Under the pieces are notes generated by a model. That model was not told where the DNA came from. It searched no databases and worked only from the letters and a program-made list of their open reading frames with translations. Below are positions 47,364-60,000 of a stretch of DNA of 64,000 bases, one piece after another. The DNA is from Branchiostoma lanceolatum (Eukaryota > Chordata > Leptocardii > Amphioxiformes > Branchiostomatidae): assembly GCF_035083965.1 (NCBI RefSeq), contig NC_089722.1, positions 27,984,642 to 28,048,641 on the forward strand, in the 5' to 3' direction. The number at the start of each line of letters is the position of its first letter. Positions within the stretch are counted from its first letter, which is position 1. The position numbers and the translations under genes are program-made.

Positions 47364-50332
47364 ATGGCCGCCATGGAACCCGGCGTGAATGAGGTAAGTT
47401 ATGTGTGCACGTCCAGTAAAAAACAACTAGTAGCTGGTATAAACATTATACCCACCTACCAGTACTGCAATTTCTCAAATGTATAGTCATGGTTTGGTTT
47501 GATTACCTTTACCTACAATGTTATGTTATGTTTTGGGTAGCATATCACGGTGTTTGTGGTTATTTTGTTTATTCACCTATTGTTTACTACTGCACAACGC
47601 ATGCGCTAGCCATTACAAGAAGCTAGCCATTTATGGATTGTTATGATAGTCGGTACATGAACGTGAGTAGGTGTTGACTGAACAACAAAACAAGTTCCGG
47701 CGATTCTGCATACATGGGCGTGGTGACTTTCTATGGTACTGCAGTGGAACTTCTGGTTTTGATATCTCACGTTTTGAATATGCTATGGCCATTGATTTTA
47801 GTACTGTAGTAGTTTTACATAGCTGTTATGCTGGGGAAGAAGTAATGTTGATTTGGTTCTAGTCTGGACAATTGTTGTGCAATAATCAGCACATCACGTT
47901 ATATATATTCACGGAGGTATGGGATAGTGGAACATTAGTGTGATTGTACTATATCAACCTCTCCTTTTCTATCCATCCAGATGTTCGACCTGCTGCCAAC
48001 ACCAGGCGGGAATAACTCCGGTAAACCGGCCCGTAAGGCCCTCGTCAGTAAACTCAAAGCGTCCACACCAGGCCGACACACAGAGGCGTTCGGAAAAGGA
48101 GACACCTTCCGAAAAATCTTCTTTCCCAACTACAAGTCGGCCCCTTACGAGGGGAACACTTCCATCATCGGCCTAGACAATAAGTGGTGGTCCGATTTTT
48201 CCACAGCAGTTCTTTGTCAGGCCATGTACAACCTGACGAGCGATCTGAGAAAGCAACTGAAAAAGGACGACATCAACAACGCTGTGAACAGGAAAAACTC
48301 CGACCTGAAAAAGCACGGTATGACATTCTACGCTAAGGTTTTCTCTGAGACTTTCATCAAAGCTCCTTACAATTCAATACAGAACAAGAAATCGGCGAAA
48401 GCTCAGTACATAGAGGCACTGACGTCTGATGCATGGATAACGGCAAAGAGAGCGGTTGCTTCAGAAGGTATGTGGACAGACGCAGCATGGGAGCTGTACC
48501 ATCACTGGGTAAAACTACACCTGCTCGGCGCCAGCAATGGAGAGATAGACGGCATCATCAAACAGCTCAGCGACAAGGAGCTGATGATCCCACCGGAGGT
48601 AGGAGCGGGGAACTGGACCAGCTACACAGCCTGGATGAACCCAGCGGCAATCACATGGCAGGACATTCATGGCGACGCCGCAAAGGGAATCCTGAAGTCC
48701 GAAATGATGCCGTCTTATGGACCGTACGGTAGACCCTCTAGCATGAAGGAGGAAAACTCTTTCGAGTTCACGGCAAACGGACAGCCGGGGAAGGGGTACC
48801 GTCACACTGGTGGCAGCGGTGGCCATGGTGGCAGTTGTTTCATGGGGGACACGAAGGTACTCATGGCAAACGGCAGTCTACTGCCCATCCGCTCTGTAGA
48901 GGTTGGTGACGAGGTTTTCACTCTCCAGGGACCACGCCGCGTTGCCGTCACATCAATGCCAACCAGGAAGAAGCGCCATCTTTACTCCCTGAACGGTTAC
49001 TCCTTCAGGTTCACTGAAACTCATCCGTTTGTGACACCAGCAGGACTCCGTGGTGGTGGAATGGATAGCGCTGCACATGCGTTTACTGCCGTTTCCCCTA
49101 GGAAACTGGCGAATCTTGTACCGACTCTCTCCCGTCTAGGCATCGTTAAGATGGAGGAAGGGTCGATCATTATGTCTCTACAAGACAAACAACCTCATCC
49201 GACTGCAGTGTATCTCGTCGAGGAACATTCCCTCCAGAAACCTGAAAGTGAAGAAGACCTTCTGTACGACTTGATATTGGAGCCCACGAAAGATGGATTT
49301 CCAAATTACGTTGTTGGTGACGACAGCATCCTGGTATTAGTTGCCTCTGAGGTACCACGGATCGAGCTCGCTCCCTTCGCAGCGATCACCATACTTAAAG
49401 CACTACAGGAAGCCGCAGACCAGATTGAGCGACAGCCTCTACCTGTTAACCGCGGGGAACCCCCATCCCGAGTCCCGCATGTTTTCCACGTCTTCTCGCC
49501 AACAAAAGCACTAGTATCCAATGTCAACGCTATGACTACACTCTTAAAGACGAAACAAGCTGAATCTTGCGATGTTTCAGACATGTTGTCAGTCTTTGTT
49601 AAAGAGGATACCGCGTCAGAACAAGCGTCGTATCGACGTGAACTTGGGGATGCGTATGAGCAGATAGCCGCTGTCCATGGTGAAGAGATAGACGCCGTCG
49701 TGGATCTCGGTTTCAGGTCAATGGGCCAGGACGAAGACGACAAAAATCCACTGTTGTTATCTGTCTCCCTGCTAGACATCATCTTTCACGACCTTCCAAA
49801 ACACAGTCCCGGCCAACGTCTTGCTGTGAACATTGAAGCAAGAACGGCTGAAGACAAGACCGACAAAGCATGGTGCGAAGAATCCAACGACAAAATCAGC
49901 TCCCACTTTGCTCGACATTTCCGACAGGTGTTCTACTTTGAGAATGTGGACAAAGACGACGAAGGTCTCATCGACCTACGTTTCCAGGTCCATGACACTG
50001 AGAAAAGTCAACCCCTGCCTTACACCGCCCATGTAGTCGTCCCCTGTGAGTTTGAACACAACTACCGCATGTTTGAGGCCATCCTTCACGAAGAAGGCGA
50101 TCAGGAGATCGGACTGCTACGTTTCGATGTGAGATTTCTCAGCACTAACGCGATGCAGGAAGAACAAAGGCGTTCCGAGACGTGGAAAGATGCTGACAAG
50201 CAAGCGTATGCATGGGCGCTTGGTAAGTGCTACGGTGAATATTTGAAGAAGGAACTTCCAAATCTCCGTGGCCATGGGCTGGTGCCCGTAGCCAAAAGGT
50301 CGTGGTTCAAATGTTCGTGTTTCAATGCTTAA
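47364..50332 (+). CDS. Unrecognised 793-aa protein with internal Hint (hedgehog/intein-type) domain
   Basis: Exon 1 47364-47393 (MAAMEPGVNE, start in AAGATGGCCGCC) joins in phase to exon 2 47981-50332 through GAG|GTAAG and CCATCCAG|ATG. Residues 1-290: a helical Trp-rich region with no family I recognise. A Gly-rich linker (TGGSGGHGGS) leads to the Hint domain at about 296-465: Cys296 in SCFMGDTKVLM, PIRSVEVGDEVF, block-B motif TETHPF at 355-360, and LLYDLILEP...NYVVGDDSILVLV near the end. The C-terminal His-Asn of splicing Hint domains is absent (LVLV instead), so only the N-terminal acyl shift, if any, seems possible, as in Hedgehog. Residues 470-793: unknown, with a beta-rich part near 610-745 that may be C2-like; ends in CSCFNA, a possible lipidated Cys tail. 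No signal peptide, unlike Hedgehog. Hint domains of this CF-x-GDT form are common in bacterial polymorphic toxin proteins, so transfer is plausible. Function unknown. Confidence 0.85.
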
Positions 50333-52702
50333 GACATCCATAGTATGAAGATGTCCTAGCTTTGGAATCTAGATATCGCGATGTAGCCATTAGGCTGATG
50401 TTTTAAAGTTGCTATATCATCAATCGGGAATAATGTATTTCTGCTAGTGTATGACATTTTAGAGTAGCTTCATCAATGAGGAATAGTACAACCAGCCATT
50501 CTGGGCCATCTTTTATTGTGACCAGAAAGTTGACAGCCAGGATCTTGTAATCATTTCCTTACATGTACATATTGCACTCAGTGTTGTACATATACTTATG
50601 TGGTGCCTTTTCATGGTTTATACAAAATATTTCATGTAATCTTTATATAATTTGTTGTTAACAATATAGTGGATTCTTCAGTCAAAATGAGTACATGCTT
50701 CCTTGGTATAAATGCTGGTTTTATAATCAAAAGTTGTTCTACTAATAGAACTAAATGTATTACTAAGTTTTTAATATTGTATGTATTTTGGGGTGGAAAA
50801 TGCTGTAAATGAACTTGTGAATTTCTTGTGTTTTTGGCACACATGATCCGTTTTTTAATAACAATACTTCCTGTAAAATTCGTAACAAAATTGCTATATG
50901 GCTAGGTGGACTGCTTACTTCTTAGTTATATATTGGCTAAATTTGCTGGCCCAGTTTTTACTCGAAAAAATTAAATACAAATTTCCAACATTGTCTGTAC
51001 TACATCATTTATATATCACCATTCACCTATTTAGCTCTATAACCAACCACAAAATATGTCTTAAAATCATCTTCAAATATAGGAAAAAATACTTGTAACA
51101 CTTTTTAATTGTACAACTTGTACTAGGTCTTAGGAATAATTAATTCGACTTCCTAGGAAAATACCATTTACAGTCAATATTTTTTGTACAACAGAGCTAT
51201 ATTCATCATTACACATAGTACAATGTATGCCATTTACTCTAGAAATATACTTTGTTACACTATCTCAATTGAGATAAGGGTATTTACAGTAAACCGGAAA
51301 CATTTACAATAAACCCTGATTTAGGCTCTAGTCCCCTTCTAGCCATGGGTTCAAAACTGAATACATGTAGTTGAGTATGGTGAGATGGGGCTCAATAAAG
51401 AGAAAAAATAGGCATGAGAACCAATTTGCAATAAACACAACGCACCAAACATCCGAATCATTTGGTCCTTTACTGCATTCTGTTTAAAAGTCCTGCACAT
51501 CAACACACTGTGCTGCAGCTTTTTTATTAACCTGAATTTCTGCTTCAGTTCGTTCTGTCTTTTAAAACATCTACTAAAGACAATGGAGAAAACAATATGC
51601 AGCCAATAAAAAAGAAATGCCCGAAGCTTGCTCTTACAAGAGAATCAAAAGCAAAAGCTGAAGAATATATGGCAAATGAATTTATAACAAAATCTGGACT
51701 ATGTAGTATCACTCAATACAAATTTATTTACAGCATGCAATGTAAAATATACAAGTTTCATAGTACATGTATTCAGGTTCTCGTGTTTTCATCCATCAAC
51801 GTCTCTGTCTGATGAAGATAACTATCCAGAGGATCAACTGGCAAAATCAAGTTGTTTCCTAAGTCACTATGCTCTGACTCCTCTCCTGTGATTGGTCAGT
51901 AACATGTCACCAGATGATTGATTGACAGTTTGTGTGAATCAGTGAACAGTGATTGATTCAAAGTCATTAGATTACGGAGTTGGAACACATGATTGCATAT
52001 ATTACAATATACATCATTTCATGTAGTAATAATTGATTGGTTGATGAACGAATGAAGATGATTGGTTGATCAGATGATTGGTTGATCAGCAGCAGAAGCC
52101 CATTGGTTGATTTAGCAGTGGCAATGACGTCATTAATGGTTCAATTCCAGGTTGAATCAGGACCATAAGAGGAGGAAAAGATATATACATTCCTTTAGTT
52201 GTGCTCACAAAATGGACAATAACCAACATTACCAAAACAACAACAAATTATATCACGACATCAATAGGTCTTCCTGCATCATTTATTGGTGGGTTGTCAT
52301 CTCCATCCCTGTGTTCTTGCTCTCCTATATGCAAAACAAAAAACAGGCCACTTTAATATGAAGCCAACTTGGTTCAGTGGGGCACATACACTGAGCGATC
52401 CCTCTGTAAGTGTTAGTCTCAAAAGTCTGCATGCCTTCAGCAAAGGAAATCTTTTTCAGATGGCTGCCTGAATCATTCCTCTAAAAAGAAGATATCTTTT
52501 TCACTCCAGTCACTCTAAAGAAATATTAATTCCTGCACTGCCAGAAAAAGGTTCCCTTTTTCAATTCCTTCAGTAGCTTCAAGTCAGAATATTATTATTC
52601 AGACTTCCCTGATAACCCAGCAACTAAAATGATTTCCTCTGAAAGTATGCAATATTTTGAGACAGTTTCTGGGTGGGGAATTGATGACAGCTGCTGTCAT
52701 GG
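50333..52702. other. Tail-to-tail spacer between Hint gene and Spinster gene
   Basis: Contains both 3' UTRs; no supportable gene. At about 51890-52115 the pentamer ATTGG (inverted CCAAT) recurs, mostly inside GATTGGTTGATCA-like repeats. Short frames at 51597 and 52152 are AT-rich and unsupported. Confidence 0.5.
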
Positions 52703-53984
52703 TCAGATCTTTGATATGATCCCTGTTGAGAATTGAAAACAAGAACATTAGGGGAAGAAATAAGTGTTAGACATTAGCATTAGGTTTTAAGTAATGATGG
52801 CATGGAAATGTGTAATGTAACTCTAAGTAGCAGCAATTTCATCAGATTTGACAAGGTGGGCATTCAAGGTAAAGTAATAGACCGAAGGCATGAGAAGCAA
52901 AAATCAAGCCAACATATTACATGCAGCCAAGCTTTAAGTTTAAGATTTGTTGTTATGCCTTAAGTTGAAACAAGAAAGGGTTTTGAAAAAGGTATGACAA
53001 GGCAATCTTAAATTAATTTTGAAACTGATGCATTTCTTTAAAATAAAAGAGAGAAGAAAAAGGCATACCTTTCAAAAGGATAAAAACAACAAAAAATGGG
53101 TTTACAACAGGTATCTAGCTAGCTGGATTTTTTTTTCCATCATCCCAATTCCCATTGACGCCAAAGATCCTACAAAGAGTTTTTTTCAGTCACGTTAAAT
53201 AGACTTCTATAAATTCATTCAAATTTGTACATTTTTACATCTTAAATCATGTATTTGACGGAATGGTCTAAAAAATGTTTGCATCATATGCAACAAAATT
53301 CTGTCAAATGATGGAATGACAGGCGCTGGCTAGAATCCTGGTTTACAAGCAAACCAGAAGAAGAATGAGTGAATATTGAAGAGTCTGGGTGCTGATGTGG
53401 TAGACCTCACCTGGGAGGAGATTATGGAGAAAAACAGACGTGAAGTTAGGATCATCTTCATCCCCATCTTCAGGTGTGACCACAGGGTCATTTTCACCTG
53501 CCAGGTAGGACGATTGATCACCTACAGAACATCCTATTGTGAATTACTGGACATTTCCATGAAAATATACCGCATTAGATTCCCCCCCCCCCCCCCCCTC
53601 TTTCTGGTATGTCTCTGACTTTCAAAATGGCTGCAAAGTTCTGTAAATGCTGTTCTGAGCCCCAACAAGATCAAGCAGCTTTCAGTTATAACTTATACTG
53701 ATCCAAATTCTAATGATCTAATCCCTTGTTGGAAAGTCATTCATGACTTTAAAAGAACACAAAGATAGGTACATGCACAAGATGACTGGACATGTAGCAA
53801 AGACAGTGCCTGCTGTGCCTGCCCACATTCAATCCCCCGCACTAAAAACACACACACACACACACACAGACAGGCACAAATTCATGGTAACACACATATG
53901 TACACACAATGTACACAATATATAAACACACATATGTACACAATATATACACTGATACATGGAAACACACAGTCACATATTCTC

Positions 53985-54041
<57 letters not shown>

Positions 54042-57000
54042 ACACAAAACATAAATATCAAGGTACTGTAACACAAGTACATTTCTTTCCAATCAACTAA
54101 CTCAGCAGTTGTGGCACTCTAATGTGTACCAAACTTGATAGCTGAACACCTACCCCTGGTTATCCTGTCTGCTCTGGCCCTGTCTCCGACGATGAAGAAG
54201 GCGCACGCCAGGAAAAACGCCCCTCCGATCACGCACACAAACGTGTTGATGAGAAGTGCATACTTCAGGCTCTGGTACTTGATAAGGTAGTTGTCATGCC
54301 CACTGGCTATTGCATCTGATACCTAAAAAAAACATACCTTAACAAACTGGGGCTTTTTCTCAAATTGTAAAACCTAAAAGTATACAAATCTTGTGTTTTA
54401 CAGATCCTATGAAAAATGTTACTGTTTTACATTACCTTTCTTGCAACATTTCTTACAAAATACATTGTATCCGAAAATAAATACTTAATGCCTAAAAGGT
54501 CAGTCGTTGAAATAGGTTGTCAGACTATTCTTTGGTAAAGCGATCAGAGAAGTGGACTATAGAGAAACACTGTAATAATCGTGAGTTCCAACTATGTCAA
54601 CCTTTAGCAAATATGCTTAGGACTTTTGTAACACTATACTTACGATACCGATGAGATAGGGACTGCCAGCGTCCCCTAATAAGTGACAGATGACAATCTG
54701 TACAGCTTCTGCTGTCGACCTTCTTGTTGGAATGACTACATACTGAAATAGCAAGTCAAACATCATAGTCATGATTATGTGATTATACAACCGTGCAGTT
54801 TATGAGAACTACAAAATTAGAACATAATGCATCAAGCACACATTAATACAAATTAGGATAGAATGGACAAGACAGCACTGTCTCTTCATGTTGTAACAGC
54901 AAGACATGTTAACAGCTTTCTTTTGGAGAAAATACAAATAAGGAATAAGGTACACTTATTCTAGTACTTAACGCAGTTACTAAAAACATTAATGGTTTAA
55001 ACTAATTAAAGCTATGTTATCACATTGACCTATGATACTGGTGATTGATTCATACCAGATACAACAGAAGAACTTACCAGGACAATATCTGCTACCAGTG
55101 TCCAATTTAGACACAGGAATATCTCACCCAATAACACTAAGACCTGTTAGGAACAAACAGAAATAATTAAATTATACATTAGCCCTTTCCAATTATCTTA
55201 AAAATCTATTCTAAAAAAGACCTTAACATCTTTCAGTGTCACATCTTTCATTATCATAATAAGAAGTGAATATAAAATTATGAATTAATGTTAAGTCATT
55301 TGCAGGTTACTCACATATGTTACAATGATGTTTGTCCTTGCTAGCAGCAGTGCGAAGTACAGGAACGGCATACATCCCAGCATGCCAATGGCACACACGA
55401 TTGGATCGGCCGCTGGGTTGCTCTTCTTCCATCGCTTGCCCCACTCGGCTCCGGCGACCGTGCCGATAACGCCAGCAGCACAGGTGATCCCTCCGAATAT
55501 AAGGGCAATATCTGCCTGCCTGTTAACACAAGATTTAATTCTCTGATTATCTTCAGAAGGGATCTTTAAAGATTGTATGAAACCAAAATACAACATTTTC
55601 AGATTATATTCAACAACAATCATAGTATATATTCAATTGAAATACATGTACACGTACATGTTTGCGGCAAATAAACACCCTTTTTTTGTTATTGAACATC
55701 GCACTATGGTGATTTTTGAAAATTCTTTAGACTCACCTTTTTTGTCAAAAGATGATCTAATTATGACTGTCGATGACGTCATAGTGAATGTAGGGACCAA
55801 GTTGTTACATTTGAGTAGGTTCGGGTTTAAAACCAATCAAGTTCGTTTATTTTCTGGGGACTGGTCCAAAATGATTTTTTTGCCCACTGCCAGTTAAGTG
55901 CACAGGTCCGAATGAAGGAACTTACATCTTGTCAGTTGGCTTGTGCCCATCTGTCATGGCGTAGGCAAAGAAGGAGGGTGCCCAGAGCGCCAGAGCTCCG
56001 GTCACAAACGACACACACGTGAAACCCGCTGTGTCCAACATAAAACTGCCACTGAAGTGGGAAATATAAGACAATCTTTAGACTCAGTGAATCAATATAC
56101 AAATATACTGCTACTGAAGTGGGAAATATAAGACAATTGTTATATATATATAGGTGTTTTTTTTTACACAGTGAATCAATATACAAAATGAAGTTAAAAC
56201 TGAACAACCACTGGAAGTCAATCTCTACTCTCTACTAAGATTGAAAAAGTTACTTTGCCATGAAATTCCCAAAAGAGCAAAATATGTAAGCTGACATACA
56301 AAGGACCTTTTCATTACTTGTATGTTTGCTTGTAAAATGAAATAGAAACCAAATCACCTCTACAAAGACCACTTCCAAGAAAACTTGATGTAATTTACAA
56401 TCTATTTTTGATCAAATTTCTATAATTTTCACACAGCTGTTCAAATGTACAATGAGCAGTTTGCTACACATTACAATTTGCAGTTAATGAATCATACACA
56501 CTCAGCCTAATAAAAACCATTAAATTTATGTACAATTTATAGATACAATCATTTGACAGTCTGTTTACAATTACATTAGAACAATCTTTATTGACACAAC
56601 ACATTAGTTGACTCACTTCCTACAGAGTTGTTTGAGGTCAGTAAGAAAGCTGGTGTTGGTCAGCCTGTGGTTCCCACCGTCTGCCTCCCCACGTGGTGGG
56701 TTTGGTACGAACAGTAGGATCAGGACCACAGCGACAACGCCCAGCACCGGGGTGACACGCAACGCCCACTGCCACGCCCCTAGCAGCTTCGCAACGTTGG
56801 TTCCCACGATGAAACCTAGTCCACTACAAGTGAAAAACATCAAATCTTACATTATCAAACACCACTGTATCATGACTATGCTAAAAGATGGTGTGATACT
56901 GAAAACAATTCAAATGAAGGCTTTTGCAGTCTACCTTTAAAGAATCTTTCCCAAAGCATAAGGCATATAGGGTTGTGCTCATCTCTGTCGTTTTAGCCCT

Positions 57001-60000
57001 TGGGCCCCACAACTGTGCAAGCACAGATAATGCTACAGCTAGGACTGGTAGCACAGTGCTTTCAATTTCCAAATCACCTTTAATCATATGTGCTTAGTGC
57101 CAGGCAGAAAAGCAGTATGTGTACCATTTTTGAAGTCTTCGGTATGACTCAGCCGGGGTATCATGAAGTCAAAACTGTCCAAGAAGACCAGGGGATCGAT
57201 AAAATTTGGTGTATGTGGACAGGTGGTCACTATAGACAGGATTGAATCAATCAAAGGGACCACCAAAAAGTGGTCACATTGGCCAGATGGTCCTTCTGTA
57301 ACTAGGATGTCACTTGTATAGGTTTGGCTGCGTATGCAAAGCAAGCACCCACAAGGCTATTGCTGCTGTAAATTGGTTCACCTTTATGTTTAACCCTTAC
57401 CTGCCTACAGGGGTGGCGAAGTAGAAGAAGGTGAGCATGGTGGTGCGTCTGTCCTTGGTGAACATGTCTGCGATGATGGTGGGAGCGATGGTGGAGTAAC
57501 TGGCCTCACCAATCCCCACCATGGCTCGCATCATTAGGAACAGCCAGAAATGCTGGGGAAAGGCAGTAATGTATTTATTTCGCGGGGAGAAAATGGAGTG
57601 TTCGCGGTGGCTTTAAGTTTACATTTGAGATAATACTAAACAAGGGGGTAGGAGGGCCAAAAATTTTGCGTTGGTTTTAAGTTCACAGCAAAGAGCTTAC
57701 TGCGAAAGCTGCAAACATAAAACCGTGGCAGACATTTCTGAATTTACAGTATGTCTATCATCAAAATATGACAGTACTGAATCAGATGAATCTTTCACAA
57801 TAGAAATATTAAGTGTTTTTTATGATGAAGCGGATTGGTGGCAAGGTTTTTAATTTTCTTATTTTGCTTTTTGAAAGACATTGATAATTAAGAAAATAAA
57901 AAAGTGACCATAAATGTTGCTAAATTGTAAATTACGTGAAAAACTGACCTCCTTGGGTATGAAGGATCCTGCTAACGTTGTCCCTGACCAGAACAGTATC
58001 CCAGCAGCCATCAGGAACTTCCTGTTATACCTATCACCTAGGTAACCAAACAGGGGGGCCAGGACCATGTAACTCAGGATGAAGGAGGTTTGCAGCAGTC
58101 CAGCATCACTGTTACTGATGGAGTAAAAGGACTGGATGTCTATCAACACTCCTGAAAAAAATAAAGTAACAGTTTTAGATAAGTACAGTCTGGTAACTCA
58201 GGGCTCAAAATACTGTTCTGTATAGTGTACAATGAACGTAGTGTATAATTCATAATAAAGATCCCGTATTCTTTCAGCTTGCCAGATTACTTAGTAATAA
58301 ATTATGTATATGTTTTTCTGAAATCTCACACATTTTTCTCCAAAATACAGGTGGCCATGGGTACTTCTAGTATTGTAATCAAACAATGATAGTTTTCTAC
58401 AAAAAGTACAGGCAAAGTTATAACATACTTCATTTCAGAACTATTTTTATTATACTTATTAATAGCTCAAACTCTCTTTGATAATTAAGAGCTCCAATAT
58501 TTCCATTAGTCCCTCTAACAAATTCTTAAATGTAAGCCACAATTAAGGCCATTGTTAATATAGATGATACCAACACGGCATGATATATACAGTAGCCAGA
58601 GAACACATTTAACACTCATGCTATTATAAGTAGAGTGGTTAAGGCTTAACAGTAAAGCAGTAAGGTGAAAAGACACTGGCATTGTTAACTCACATCCCAA
58701 TTTTTTCTCCCATGAAACATTTGTCCACTCACCAGCTATAGTGAACCTGTCCATGTAGTTTAGCAGGTTAATGTACACCATGACAGCTACAGCGAGGTAG
58801 GCCCGGGTGTTGCCAATGTTCCCCCCCACTGGAGCAGCAACACTAGTGGAGACATCTGAGTCACTACGACAGAGGAAGGGAGAGGAGAAAGATATATTAG
58901 AGAAAGAAAAATGATAGGGTTGAGACTGTATATCTTGAGACTGTTGTAAGTGTTCTTGCTCCAAAAACTACTTCAGAATCAGATAAGTAGTTCACAAACT
59001 CTCTGAGGAGTCAAAAATTTATGAGGAATGATTTTCGTATTTAAGCACCTGATGAAAGCAGATGATTGATTGGTTGATTAACTGATTGATTGTAACCATA
59101 ACATTTTCATGAGTTGAGTGATGGTTCTTTTGGACAACTCCTAGGCCTGCATCAGTCTCAGAATATGTGTCAGTCTCGTGTACCTACGGTTTATATCATA
59201 GCCCACCTGAGAGGGTCATTCGGTCCATATAGTTCAACAGGTTTACAAACACCAGCACAGCGACAACTCCATAGACAACACAGCCTTTGGTGCCACCTGC
59301 TGAGTGTTGTACTTGTAGTGTGCTTTCTGATTGGTTTGTCTCACTTTCTGAGTCGCTCACTATGATTGGCTGCCTATCATGGCTCTTCTCATCGACTGGC
59401 TCAGGTGAGAGAGGAGCTGCTCTAGATCTACGCATCGTCACCTCTGATTGGTCCAAGTCATCTGAATCACTGGCATTGATTGGATGATCGATACAATTCA
59501 ATTACAGCATATATATAGTTCACCTAGATATCATATAATTGAAATGTTTACATGGCCCTTAATGAACCAACCAAGTTAAACATCATGATCAAGTATAATT
59601 AAGAATAGCTGCTCTCCCCAGTCATAGTTTATAAGCCCATTCACGGTTGCGACTTTGCATGCACAGTGTCAAAGGTGAAGGCCCCTGGCTTGTAAACAGT
59701 TCTCGTCTCGACATTGTCTTGATTGCATAACAACGTCCAGACGTTTTTTTTGTTTACGTCTCAGGGGCTTGTAAACAGTTCTCGTCTCGACATTGTCTTG
59801 ATTGCATAACAACGCCCTGACGGGTTTTGTTAACGTCTCAGGGGCCTTCACCTTTGACACTGCACATGCGTGGTCGCAACCGCGAATAGGCTTATAAAAC
59901 GTTACTAGTAGTACATGTATGATAGTGGCCATGTAACTATATAAAATTATAATTTATACTTTGAACTTGTACTAGGGTCCAAAAGGCAACAAATTGGCAC

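Noticed and set aside
53330-53618. Frames on both strands around the Spinster exon 11
   Set aside because: Only the minus-strand segment 53497-53411 joins in phase with exon 10; the others are shadows.
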